Source of the DNA: an uncultured Bacillota bacterium
GTDB taxonomy: Bacteria; Bacillota; Clostridia; Tissierellales; Tissierellaceae
Reading direction: 5' to 3'
Length of the DNA: 9,379 bases
Assembly (NCBI GenBank): GCA_937951995.1
Contig: CALGAG010000204.1
Coordinates: 1-9,379, forward strand
In this document: positions 1 to 7,298 of the stretch, in pieces
Layout: each line of letters starts with the position of its first letter
How positions within the stretch are numbered: position 1 is the first letter of the stretch
Notes under the pieces: model-generated
Told to the model about the DNA's origin: nothing
What the model saw: the letters and a program-made list of their open reading frames with translations, nothing else
Databases searched by the model: none
Made by a program: the position numbers and the translations under genes

Positions 1-7
1 TTTTCAC
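1..7 (-). CDS. Start of an unknown gene running off the left edge
   Basis: Only the start region is visible. Read on the minus strand, an AAAGGAGG Shine-Dalgarno (14-21) lies six bases upstream of a GTG codon (5-7), followed by AAA. It sits 27 bases after the antiporter stop codon, with no hairpin or U-tract between them, so it is probably co-transcribed with the antiporter and under the same riboswitch. The product cannot be told from two codons. Confidence 0.45.
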
Positions 8-34
8 CCTCTCCCTCCTTTGTCCCTACTGTTT

Positions 35-1210
35 CTATACGCTTAGATACCTCTTCATATACCTTATACCCACCGCTCCCAGTGGAGCCGTCACAACAAT
101 TGAAAGAACCGCCATTGAAAGGATCAGGTCTCCCCCCTGGACTCCATAGGCAAGGGGTACCGCTCCAATGGCTGCCTGGACTGTGGCCTTTGGTGTATAC
201 GCAACTGCGCAGAAGGCCTTTTCCTTCCTGTTAAGGTCTGTACCCAAAAGAGCAATGTAGACCCCAAGAGACCTCATCAGGAGGCCGACTGCAATTATTA
301 GGATACCTGCACCTCCAGCATCCAGGGTCACTCCCAGGTCCACCTGGGCTCCAACAAGAACAAACAGTAGTATTTCCGCAAGTATCCAAATCTTGTTGAA
401 CTTGACTGAGAGCCTTTTTGCGACTATTCCCCGCTTTAAAAGTATTACAAAGCCTATTGTCATCACACCAAGAAAACCGGAAAAGGCTATGGTGTCCCTG
501 ATAAGGTCCTCAAGACCCATAAGGAGTATTGCCGCTCCAAGTATCATAAGAACCTTCTTTGTATCCCTAATGTGTTGGGTCTCAAAAATCCTTACAAATA
601 CATGACCCATCAGGTAGCCTAATCCCACCCCTGTAATTATCGAAATTGGTATTCCCATCAACTGACCTGCCAGACTAACATTTTCTCCCCCATAGAGTCC
701 CAAAAAACTTGTAAATATGGTTATTGCCACAATATCATCAAGGGATGCTCCCGCCAGGATCAGGGTAGGGATGTTCTTGTCATTTCCCCTTCCCTCATCA
801 TTCAGCTGGAGCATGGCAGGTACAACCACTGCCGGGGAAACGGCAGCGATTATAAAGCCAAGGACTCCACCCTGAACCATGGAAAAACCGAAGAAAACAG
901 TTGATACGACCATTACGGTCAAGCCTTCAAGTACACCTGGAATAAAGCTCAAGCCCAGGGCAGGCCTTCCCACCTTTTTCAGCACCCCCCAGTCCAGGCC
1001 TAGGCCTGCCCGAAGGAGTATTATTATAAGTGCTATTTCCCGAAAGTCAGCCGATACCCTCATCAGGTCAGGGCTAATGAAATCAAAGCCACCAGGGCCC
1101 AGCAACACCCCCACAAGCAGCATGCCCAAGAGACCCGGTATCTTCACCTTCTCCATCAGGTAGTTGGCTGTCAAACCCAATATTGTTATTATTCCCAAAC
1201 TAGTCGCCAT
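35..1210 (-). CDS. CPA-type cation:proton antiporter, predicted fluoride-regulated
   Basis: A 391-residue polytopic membrane protein of the monovalent cation:proton antiporter superfamily (Na+/H+ exchanger fold), expected to exchange a cation or another ion for protons at the cytoplasmic membrane. Almost the whole length is hydrophobic segments separated by short loops, with an inward N-terminus that lacks a cleavable signal. Family marks are SPAVVVPAML (125-134), the ion-binding acidic pair in GASLDDIVAI (D158, D159), and a helix with a basic residue in TPKATVQAAIG (K341). There is no C-terminal TrkA-N or CBS domain, so this is a short, membrane-only form. The ATG at 1210 is chosen because GGAGG lies five bases upstream; a TTG four codons earlier overlaps that site. 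The gene follows a fluoride-type riboswitch and its terminator, which suggests a role in fluoride tolerance. Whether it moves Na+, K+ or fluoride-linked ions is not decided by the sequence. Confidence 0.88.
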   Translation of the reverse strand: MATSLGIITILGLTANYLMEKVKIPGLLGMLLVGVLLGPGGFDFISPDLMRVSADFREIALIIILLRAGLGLDWGVLKKVGRPALGLSFIPGVLEGLTVMVVSTVFFGFSMVQGGVLGFIIAAVSPAVVVPAMLQLNDEGRGNDKNIPTLILAGASLDDIVAITIFTSFLGLYGGENVSLAGQLMGIPISIITGVGLGYLMGHVFVRIFETQHIRDTKKVLMILGAAILLMGLEDLIRDTIAFSGFLGVMTIGFVILLKRGIVAKRLSVKFNKIWILAEILLFVLVGAQVDLGVTLDAGGAGILIIAVGLLMRSLGVYIALLGTDLNRKEKAFCAVAYTPKATVQAAIGAVPLAYGVQGGDLILSMAVLSIVVTAPLGAVGIRYMKRYLSV

Positions 1211-1234
1211 TTCATCCTCCAATTTTTAGACGTC

Positions 1235-1278
1235 AAAAAACTCCTGCCGGGAACTCATCTAAAGTTCCTGGCAGGAGT
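1235..1278 (-). terminator. Riboswitch-controlled intrinsic terminator before the antiporter
   Basis: On the minus strand, arms at 1278-1263 and 1255-1240 form a 16-bp stem with one A-C mismatch and a 7-base loop, followed by six U residues (1240-1235). The first five bases of the 5' arm (ACTCC, 1278-1274) are also the 3' strand of the predicted aptamer pseudoknot, so aptamer folding and terminator folding are mutually exclusive. The hairpin ends only 15 bases before the antiporter Shine-Dalgarno. It is also the first strong stop after thrB, so it probably ends threonine-operon transcripts as well. Confidence 0.88.
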
Positions 1279-1320
1279 CATTAGCCGAAGCAGTTAAAGG
1301 TGAACCCCATCACCTATTTA
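1271..1320 (-). promoter_or_regulatory. Fluoride riboswitch aptamer (crcB motif)
   Basis: The minus-strand leader matches the crcB/fluoride riboswitch in sequence and fold. Stem 1 is AGGTG (1315-1311) with CACCT (1302-1298), closing an ATGGGGTT loop. The linker TTTAACT is followed by a short GC-UUCG-GC stem (1291-1284), then TAATGACTCCTGCC. The loop GGGGT (1308-1304) pairs with ACTCC (1278-1274) with one G-U, forming the pseudoknot characteristic of this class. The 5' flank AAATAGG and the G-ATGG and TAATGACTCC blocks follow the known consensus (UGAUG is UAAUG here). Since the pseudoknot strand is also the start of the terminator, ligand binding should allow read-through (an ON switch). The class was recognised from memory of the consensus, not by a model search. 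Confidence 0.87.
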
Positions 1321-1333
1321 CATTCACTGTATC

Positions 1334-1363
1334 ATTATAACCTCTGTATTCCCTTATGGTCAA
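1334..1363 (-). promoter_or_regulatory. Sigma-A promoter of the riboswitch-antiporter unit
   Basis: The -35 box TTGACC (1363-1358) and the -10 box TATAAT (1339-1334) are 18 bases apart. Transcription should begin near 1327, just before the riboswitch aptamer. The -35 box starts four bases after the thrB stop codon, so the antiporter can be expressed independently of the threonine operon. Confidence 0.8.
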
Positions 1364-1366
1364 TGG

Positions 1367-2218
1367 TTATAGTACAATTGCACCTTCATTTTCAAGCTTG
1401 TGCCTGTAAACCTCCCAGCTTGGGAACTCCCTACCTATGAACTGGGAGACATTGTCAAACACCCGGTCATCCCCTTCCTTGGCGATGCACATGATTGTAG
1501 AACCTGCTCCGCTTAGGTATGCACCCAGGACCCCCAATTCACCTGACGCAGCCATTACCTTGTCAAAGCCAGGAATAAGGTCTCCCCTGTAGGGCTGGTG
1601 CATCATGTCCTGGAATCCTATCCTGATCAAGTCATCCTGTCCTGTCATAAGGGCAGATACAAGCAGGGTCGCACGACTTACATTGTAAATGGCATCCTTG
1701 CGGGGAATCCTGTCCGGCAGGGCAGCCCTTGCCTTTTCAGTGGGAAGGTGGTAATCAGGGATAACGGTTATAAAGTCATAACTGTTTTTCAGAGGAAGCC
1801 TGATACTGTACACCTCTCCCTCCTCCATGGCTGATATGACAACCCCTCCCAAAAGGGCAGGTGTAACATTATCCGGGTGACCTTCCATGTAGGTTGCAAT
1901 CCTTAGGATATCCTTTCTCTCCAGGGGACGTCCCAACACCTCATTTGCCCCCATCATTCCCCCGATTATACAGGATGATGATGATCCCAGGCCTCTTGCG
2001 ATTGGGATTTCCGCATCTATTGTAATCTCAACCGGTTCCGGATCCCTTCCAAGATGCTCAAATACCATGTTGTAGCCTTGGTGAACCATTGAACTGATCT
2101 TTGTGGACCCGGCATTGGGTTTAAATGAAAACTCATTGTACCTGTCTATTGCAAGACCCATGACATCAAAGCCTGGACCCAGATTTGCACTTGTTGCCGG
2201 CACTCTTATCCTTACCAT
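1367..2218 (-). CDS. thrB: Homoserine kinase
   Basis: A cytosolic GHMP-family kinase of 283 residues that phosphorylates homoserine with ATP to give O-phosphohomoserine, the substrate of the neighbouring threonine synthase. The N-terminus carries the ATSANLGPGFD motif (8-18). The ATP-binding loop is PIARGLGSSSSC (72-83), EGHPDNV (112-118) follows, and the C-terminal GHMP motif is GAYLSGAGSTIMC (232-244). The length is slightly below the roughly 300 residues of many homologues, but all motifs are present. The ATG directly follows the thrC TAG with no gap. A GGGAGGTGA Shine-Dalgarno inside the last thrC codons supports this start. It is the last gene of the threonine operon. Confidence 0.96.
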   Translation of the reverse strand: MVRIRVPATSANLGPGFDVMGLAIDRYNEFSFKPNAGSTKISSMVHQGYNMVFEHLGRDPEPVEITIDAEIPIARGLGSSSSCIIGGMMGANEVLGRPLERKDILRIATYMEGHPDNVTPALLGGVVISAMEEGEVYSIRLPLKNSYDFITVIPDYHLPTEKARAALPDRIPRKDAIYNVSRATLLVSALMTGQDDLIRIGFQDMMHQPYRGDLIPGFDKVMAASGELGVLGAYLSGAGSTIMCIAKEGDDRVFDNVSQFIGREFPSWEVYRHKLENEGAIVL

Positions 2219-3691
2219 CTATTTCACCTCCCGAAGAAGCTTAAGAATCATTTCTTTCATCTCATCTTTCCTGCATACATCCCCATGAAGAACCGGAAGG
2301 CTTTCCAGTTCACTAACCTGACTTGGTATTTCCACATCCATTGATTTAGCAACAATTCCGATTCCAGTAAAAAGATCCTGTGGGACTTCCTCTCCCATGG
2401 ATGAGATAACCTTTTCGGGAAACTTGAATGGACTGGCTGTTGATGCAATTATTGCAGGCTTTGAGTCTCCAGTCTCCTTAAGGTACTTTTTGTAAACCCT
2501 GTAGGCAACAGCCGTATGGGGATCCATTACATAGCCTTCACTTTCATAAAGATCCCTTATGGCTGAAGAAACCTCATCCTCATCCGCAAATTCTCCGTAG
2601 ATTTCCTCCCGACTGAAATCTGACCATTTGAAGTATCCTTCCCTGGACAAGTCTTCCATCATCTCCTTTACAGCCTGGTGGTCATTCCCTGATATGTGGA
2701 AGAGAAATCTTTCAAGGTTGCTTGATACCAGTATGTCCATTGAGGGTGAGGATGTGAGAAGAAGGTCTCTCCTCCTGTCATAGGTACCGGTTTCAAAGAA
2801 GTCAGTCAGGACCTTGTTGTCGTTTGATGAGCATATCAGCCTGTCAACTGGAAGGCCCATCATCTTGGCGTAGTAGGCAGCCAGTATGTTGCCAAAGTTT
2901 CCAGTGGGCACAACAATGTTGACTTCCTGGCCGACCTCAATCCTGCCTTTTCTGAGAAGGTCCAGGTAGGCGTATACATAGTATACGACCTGGGGAATCA
3001 GTCTTCCTATGTTTATGGAGTTTGCAGAGGAAAGCACATAGCCCTCCTCCTTTAGCTCCTTGTTGTAGTCCAGGTCTCCAAAGATATCCTTGACCCCCTT
3101 CTGGGCATCGTCAAAGTTGCCTTCTATTGCCAGGACATGGGTGTTTTCACCCTTTTGTGTGATCATCTGCAGCCTTTGCAGCTGGCTGACCCCTCCCTCT
3201 GGATAGAAGACGACCACATTTACTCCCGGCACATCCCTGAAACCCTCAAGGGCAGCTTTTCCAGTATCTCCCGATGTTGCTGCAAGGACCACAACCTCTT
3301 CCTCCACTCCCTTGCTTAGGAGGGCAGACCTCATAAGGTAGGGGAGGATGGTTAGGGCCATATCCTTAAAGGCAAGGGTTGGTCCATGGAAAAGTTCGAG
3401 GAAATTCACCCCTCCCTTGTCCACAAGTCTCACAGGCTCCCTGTTGCCAAACTTGTCACCATAGGCTCCATTGACAGCTTCTTCAAGGTCCTCCTCTGGA
3501 TAGTCGTCAAAATACAGACCAAGAATCAGCTTGGCCAGTTCCTTGTAGGTTAAATTCCTTATGTCCTCAAGTTTTGGAAGGGCCGGAAAGGCTTCCGGAA
3601 CAAAAAGTCCTCCATCCTCTGCAATCCCCTTTATTATGGCCTCCATTGAAGAGACCACATTGTCCTTGTTTCGAGTGCTGTAATATCTCAT
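2219..3691 (-). CDS. thrC: Threonine synthase
   Basis: A PLP-dependent enzyme of 490 residues that converts O-phosphohomoserine to threonine and phosphate, the last step of the pathway. The Schiff-base lysine is K109 in FHGPTLAFKDMAL. The phosphate-binding loop is AATSGDTGKAALEG (137-150), and PTGNFGNILAAYYAKMMGLP lies further on in the fold. The N-terminal MRYYSTR start and total length fit the longer E. coli/fungal-type ThrC, not the shorter Bacillus type. The ATG at 3691 has AGGAGG a few bases upstream, and this site overlaps the hom stop codon (9-base gap). The tight spacing indicates translational coupling with hom and thrB. Confidence 0.96.
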   Translation of the reverse strand: MRYYSTRNKDNVVSSMEAIIKGIAEDGGLFVPEAFPALPKLEDIRNLTYKELAKLILGLYFDDYPEEDLEEAVNGAYGDKFGNREPVRLVDKGGVNFLELFHGPTLAFKDMALTILPYLMRSALLSKGVEEEVVVLAATSGDTGKAALEGFRDVPGVNVVVFYPEGGVSQLQRLQMITQKGENTHVLAIEGNFDDAQKGVKDIFGDLDYNKELKEEGYVLSSANSINIGRLIPQVVYYVYAYLDLLRKGRIEVGQEVNIVVPTGNFGNILAAYYAKMMGLPVDRLICSSNDNKVLTDFFETGTYDRRRDLLLTSSPSMDILVSSNLERFLFHISGNDHQAVKEMMEDLSREGYFKWSDFSREEIYGEFADEDEVSSAIRDLYESEGYVMDPHTAVAYRVYKKYLKETGDSKPAIIASTASPFKFPEKVISSMGEEVPQDLFTGIGIVAKSMDVEIPSQVSELESLPVLHGDVCRKDEMKEMILKLLREVK

Positions 3692-3700
3692 TTTCTCCTC

Positions 3701-4909
3701 CTACTGTTCAATTGCTATCAATGAAAAAGGTTTGTCTTCATGCTCCGCCAGCCCTTGGAGCAGGTGGTAGAGCTTAACCTGTCCTGTTATAAAGGCAAAT
3801 TCTCCGTCCCTGTCAAGAAGGACCTCTTCGGCCTGGTCCCTTATATTTTCCATAGAACCATCATAGCCTGAGATCCTAAGATAATACCTTCCAGCTATAT
3901 CCTCATTCCTGTTTTCAAGCTTTCTCCCCCTAAGAGGACTCATCTTTCTCTGAGTTTCCAAAATGCAGTCAATGACGTCTGTCAAAACTGCATTTGCAGT
4001 GGGATACATCCCAGCTCCCGGACCCTGAAAGCCCAGTGTGCCGGAATAGTTGCCATCCATTGAAATGCCATTGTAGGCTCCATTCACCCCTGCAAAATAG
4101 GATTCCACCGGAAGGGCCTTTGGTTGAACTATGGCCTGGTAGCCACCCTCCACCTCCCTGGCTTCAGCAATGAGCTTTACCTTCATACCCTTGTTCCTTA
4201 AGAGGTCAATGTCCAAATCGGATATCTTGTCGATACCATCACAGATTATGTCGTCCTCGGTTATGGATGCTCCCAGGGCAAGGGTGGACATTATCCTTAG
4301 TTTTCTCATTGTATCGATCCCCTCAACATCAGATGAAGGGTCGGCTTCCGCGTATCCAAGCCTTTGGGCCTCCTTCAGCACGTCCCCATAGGCCAGACCC
4401 TCATGGGTCATCCTTGTGAGGATATAGTTGCAGGTTCCATTCAGTATCCCCTGGATCCTTGTTATTTCATTTAACCTTATCTGGTCCTTGAGGGGCTTTA
4501 GGACAGGAATTCCCCCGGCCACACTTGCCTCATAAAGAAAGAAGACCCCATTTTCCTCCGCCAGGTGTGATAACTCCTCAAAATATGCCGACACAACTGC
4601 CTTGTTTGCAGTGACAACATGCTTGCCTCTTTCAAAGGCCTTGCTTATGATCCTGTAGCTAAGGTCCACATCCCCGGTAACCTCAACTATTATGTCTATA
4701 TCCTCATCGGACACAATGTCCTCGGGATTGAGGGTAAGCTTGCTCAAGGGCACCTGAATTTCTCGTTCCTTGTAGAGGTCCCTTACAAGTATGCTCTTTA
4801 CTTCAATTTCCCTTCCAAGGAGGACCTTAAGGTCTTCCCCTTTTTCCTGGAGAATCCTGTAAACCCCTTGACCCACCGTTCCAAATCCAAGTAGTCCAAT
4901 ATTTATCAT
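3701..4909 (-). CDS. hom: Homoserine dehydrogenase with a short ACT-like C-terminus
   Basis: A 402-residue NAD(P)-dependent enzyme that reduces aspartate semialdehyde to homoserine. The Rossmann loop is GFGTVG (8-13). Catalytic-domain motifs are VTANKAVV (K103), EASVAGGIPVL (127-137), GILNGTCNYIL (154-164) and GYAEADP followed by DVEGIDTMRK, giving E188, D199 and K203 at the spacing of the yeast catalytic residues. From about 341 a RYYLRISGYD segment starts an ACT-like domain of only 62 residues. It lacks the usual D-x-PGVLA turn, so feedback binding of threonine may be altered. The chosen ATG overlaps the asd stop as ATGA. GGGAGGAG lies just upstream, whereas a TTG five codons earlier would overlap that Shine-Dalgarno. 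Confidence 0.95.
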   Translation of the reverse strand: MINIGLLGFGTVGQGVYRILQEKGEDLKVLLGREIEVKSILVRDLYKEREIQVPLSKLTLNPEDIVSDEDIDIIVEVTGDVDLSYRIISKAFERGKHVVTANKAVVSAYFEELSHLAEENGVFFLYEASVAGGIPVLKPLKDQIRLNEITRIQGILNGTCNYILTRMTHEGLAYGDVLKEAQRLGYAEADPSSDVEGIDTMRKLRIMSTLALGASITEDDIICDGIDKISDLDIDLLRNKGMKVKLIAEAREVEGGYQAIVQPKALPVESYFAGVNGAYNGISMDGNYSGTLGFQGPGAGMYPTANAVLTDVIDCILETQRKMSPLRGRKLENRNEDIAGRYYLRISGYDGSMENIRDQAEEVLLDRDGEFAFITGQVKLYHLLQGLAEHEDKPFSLIAIEQ

Positions 4910-5898
4910 TTCATCTCCTCCCAATTATCAACAAGGAGCTTGCCGATCTGAACTGCATTTGTGGCTGCTCCCTTTCTTATGTTGTCGGCCACAATCCAAA
5001 GGTTCAGGGTATTGTCCTGGCTGAAGTCCCTTCTTACCCTTCCCACATATACCTCATTTTTTCCCTCTGCATCCTGGGGAATTGGGTACTGACCATTATC
5101 TGGGTCGTCCTTTAGGATTATTCCAGGATAATCTCCTAGCATCTTCCTAACCACATCAAGGTCAAAATTTCTGGAAAGTTGTACGTTGGCTGATACACTG
5201 TGGGCAAACCTCACAGGAACCCTTACTGCTGTTGCGGTCACCTTCATATCCTCATCATGAAGAATCTTCCTTGTTTCCTCTATCATCTTCATCTCTTCCT
5301 TGGTGTAGCCATTATCAAGAAACACATCTATGTGTGGCAGTACATTACCCTTGATGGGGTATGGGTAGAACTCGTTTAACCCTTCGTCCAGGTCCCTTAG
5401 ACCCTTTGTTCCAGATCCGGAAACACTCTGGTAGGTTGAATAGACCACCCTTTCAATTCCGTAGGAGTCCTGCAGGGCCTTAAGTGGCAGCATGCACTGG
5501 ATTGTTGAGCAGTTTGGGTTTGCGATTATCCCCTTGGACTTTTTGATATCCTGTGGATTCACCTCCGGCACCACCAGGGGAACCTCCGGATTCATCCTGA
5601 AAACGGAGCTGTTGTCAACAACCCGGATCCCCTTTTCCGCAGCTACAGGTGCATACCTTTCGCTTATTGCACCTCCAGCTGCAAAGAAGGCAATATCTAT
5701 GTCTTCATCAAATGCCTGGTCCGAGACCTTGATTACCTTGTATTCCTTGTCCCGGAACTGAATCAGGTCTCCTTCAGACCTTTCCGATGCCATTGGGTAG
5801 AGGTTATCGATTGGGAAATCCTCCTCCTGGAGCACTTGTAAAATTGTTCTTCCAACAAGTCCTGTAGCTCCTACCACCGCAACATTGAATTTTTTCAT
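4906..5898 (-). CDS. asd: Aspartate-semialdehyde dehydrogenase
   Basis: A 330-residue NADP-dependent enzyme that reduces aspartyl phosphate to aspartate semialdehyde, the branch point to lysine and to homoserine. The NADP loop is VGATGLVG (9-16), and DNSS (95-98) follows. The catalytic cysteine is C130 in NPNCSTIQ. Substrate-binding VSGSGTKG (159-166) is present, and the catalytic histidine is H233 in RVPVRFAHS, where many homologues have GHS. The ATG follows the lysC TAG directly, with GGGAGG eight bases upstream. The 3' end overlaps the hom start by four bases. It belongs to the bacterial two-domain Asd family, and no residue essential to the reaction seems lost. Confidence 0.96.
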   Translation of the reverse strand: MKKFNVAVVGATGLVGRTILQVLQEEDFPIDNLYPMASERSEGDLIQFRDKEYKVIKVSDQAFDEDIDIAFFAAGGAISERYAPVAAEKGIRVVDNSSVFRMNPEVPLVVPEVNPQDIKKSKGIIANPNCSTIQCMLPLKALQDSYGIERVVYSTYQSVSGSGTKGLRDLDEGLNEFYPYPIKGNVLPHIDVFLDNGYTKEEMKMIEETRKILHDEDMKVTATAVRVPVRFAHSVSANVQLSRNFDLDVVRKMLGDYPGIILKDDPDNGQYPIPQDAEGKNEVYVGRVRRDFSQDNTLNLWIVADNIRKGAATNAVQIGKLLVDNWEEMK

Positions 5899-7230
5899 CT
5901 AGCTTACCTCCCTTTCATTGAATGCATTGTATATGGCCCTAACGGACTTTTCAAAATCGTCATTTTCAATCCCAATAAGGATGTTCAATTCACTTGAGCC
6001 CTGTGAAATCATCCTTATGTTTATATCGTCCTTGTAAAGGGCTGTGAATATCCTTGAGGAAACCCCCTTGGTGTTGATCATCCCCCTGCCAACAACAGCC
6101 AAAAGGGCCATCTTGGAATGGGCTGTTATATTATCAGGATTGCAATATATCCTAATTTCCTCCATAAGCTTTGAAAGCTTGCCATTCATTTCCTTGTCCG
6201 AGACTATAACCGATATTGAATCTATGCTTGAGGGCATGTGTTCAATGGCCACATCATTGGCCTCAAATACTGATACGAGCTTTCTCAAGAATCCCTTCTC
6301 CCCCGTCATCCGGGTCTTTTCAACCGAGATTACTGTGAAATCCTTCTTTCCTGCAATCCCAGTGATTATTCCTGGGTCAACGCCTGCCCAGCTGTCATTA
6401 ACTATAAGGGTTCCCTGGTCCTGAGGCTTGTTGGTATTCCTGATTTGTATTGGAATTTTCTTGTTCTTTATGGGAAATATGGACTCCTCGTGGAGTACCG
6501 GAGCTCCCATGTAGGACAACTCCCTCAGCTCCTTGTAGGTTACCTCCCTAATGGGCAAAGGGTCCTTCACTATCTTGGGGTCAGCCTTAAGAAAGCCTGA
6601 GACATCCGTCCAGTTTTCGTATAACCTTGCCCCCACTCCATCTGCAAGAATTGACCCTGTTACATCTGATCCTCCCCTTGAGAAGGTGACAATGTTTCCA
6701 TCTCCATCAGCTCCATAAAAGCCAGGTACCACTGCCCTTTTAACATCTGAGAGCCTTTCCATCACAAGTCTTTCAGTCTCTGCCTGATCGAAAACTCCCC
6801 TCTTGTCAAATCTTATGACCTGGGCAGCATCCACAAAGTCCGACTCCAAATAATCAGCAAGTATACGGCCGTTTATGTACTCTCCCCTGCTTGCACAGTA
6901 GTCCTTTGAGGCTCCCTTTGATATGTCCTCCCTTACCTTGTCAAGGATCTGGCCTATTGGGGTCTCAAGGTCAAGGTCCCTGCAGATTCCTTCGTACCTG
7001 TCCCTTATTAGCTGGAACACCTCTTCAAAGTGAAGATTATGTGAGGAAAGCTGATGGCACATGTACAATAGGTCCGTGACCTTGTGGTCCTTTCCATGTC
7101 TTTTCCCTGGTGCTGATGGCACAATGATCCTCCTGTCCTGGTCCTCCGTGACTATTGCCTTCACCTTTCTAAACTGCTGGCTGTCAGCCAGTGAGCTTCC
7201 TCCGAATTTTGCAACAACTATGCCTTCCAT
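5899..7230 (-). CDS. lysC: Aspartate kinase, YclM/ThrD-like
   Basis: A 443-residue enzyme that phosphorylates aspartate, the first committed step of the aspartate family. The amino-acid kinase domain (about 1-275) has VAKFGGSS (6-13), VPSAPGKR with KVTDLL (37-55), SRGEY (114-118), SRGGSDVTGS (184-193) and ENWTDVSG (205-212). Two ACT domains follow (about 296-345 and 371-443), the second with ISQGSSELNI. The overall pattern resembles Bacillus subtilis YclM more than its LysC, and there is no internal start giving separate alpha and beta subunits. In B. subtilis that isozyme is inhibited jointly by lysine and threonine; this is family knowledge only. The ATG has AGGAGG eight bases upstream. It is the first gene of the operon, under a threonine T-box. 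Confidence 0.95.
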   Translation of the reverse strand: MEGIVVAKFGGSSLADSQQFRKVKAIVTEDQDRRIIVPSAPGKRHGKDHKVTDLLYMCHQLSSHNLHFEEVFQLIRDRYEGICRDLDLETPIGQILDKVREDISKGASKDYCASRGEYINGRILADYLESDFVDAAQVIRFDKRGVFDQAETERLVMERLSDVKRAVVPGFYGADGDGNIVTFSRGGSDVTGSILADGVGARLYENWTDVSGFLKADPKIVKDPLPIREVTYKELRELSYMGAPVLHEESIFPIKNKKIPIQIRNTNKPQDQGTLIVNDSWAGVDPGIITGIAGKKDFTVISVEKTRMTGEKGFLRKLVSVFEANDVAIEHMPSSIDSISVIVSDKEMNGKLSKLMEEIRIYCNPDNITAHSKMALLAVVGRGMINTKGVSSRIFTALYKDDINIRMISQGSSELNILIGIENDDFEKSVRAIYNAFNEREVS

Positions 7231-7262
7231 CCGCCTCGCCTCCTTTTTGTTTTTATATTTTC

Positions 7263-7298
7263 AAAAAAATGAAACACCCGTCCAAAAAAGGACGAGTG
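7263..7298 (-). terminator. T-box regulated intrinsic terminator before lysC
   Basis: CACTCGTCC (7298-7290) pairs with GGACGGGTG (7283-7275) around six U residues, with one T-G pair. TTTCA and a seven-base U-tract (7269-7263) follow. The 5' arm contains CTCGTCCT, which can instead pair with AGG and ACGAG of the T-box sequence, the expected terminator/antiterminator switch. The distance to the lysC ATG is 32 bases. Confidence 0.92.

Noticed and set aside
1211..1222. Longer antiporter start at a TTG (four extra residues)
   Set aside because: The TTG overlaps the GGAGG Shine-Dalgarno that serves the ATG at 1210.
1235..1278. Hairpin first read as an ordinary terminator of the threonine operon
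   Set aside because: A promoter and a fluoride-type aptamer lie between it and thrB, and its 5' arm is shared with the aptamer pseudoknot. It is better explained as the riboswitch expression platform, though it can also stop operon transcripts.
4910..4924. Longer hom start at a TTG (five extra residues)
   Set aside because: It overlaps the GGGAGGAG site, and the ATG at 4909 starts directly at the conserved Rossmann strand.
6044..6424. Plus-strand reading frame of 126 codons inside lysC, and similar plus-strand frames elsewhere
   Set aside because: They lie antisense to well-conserved genes, lack ribosome binding sites and resemble no family; they are shadows of the coding strand.
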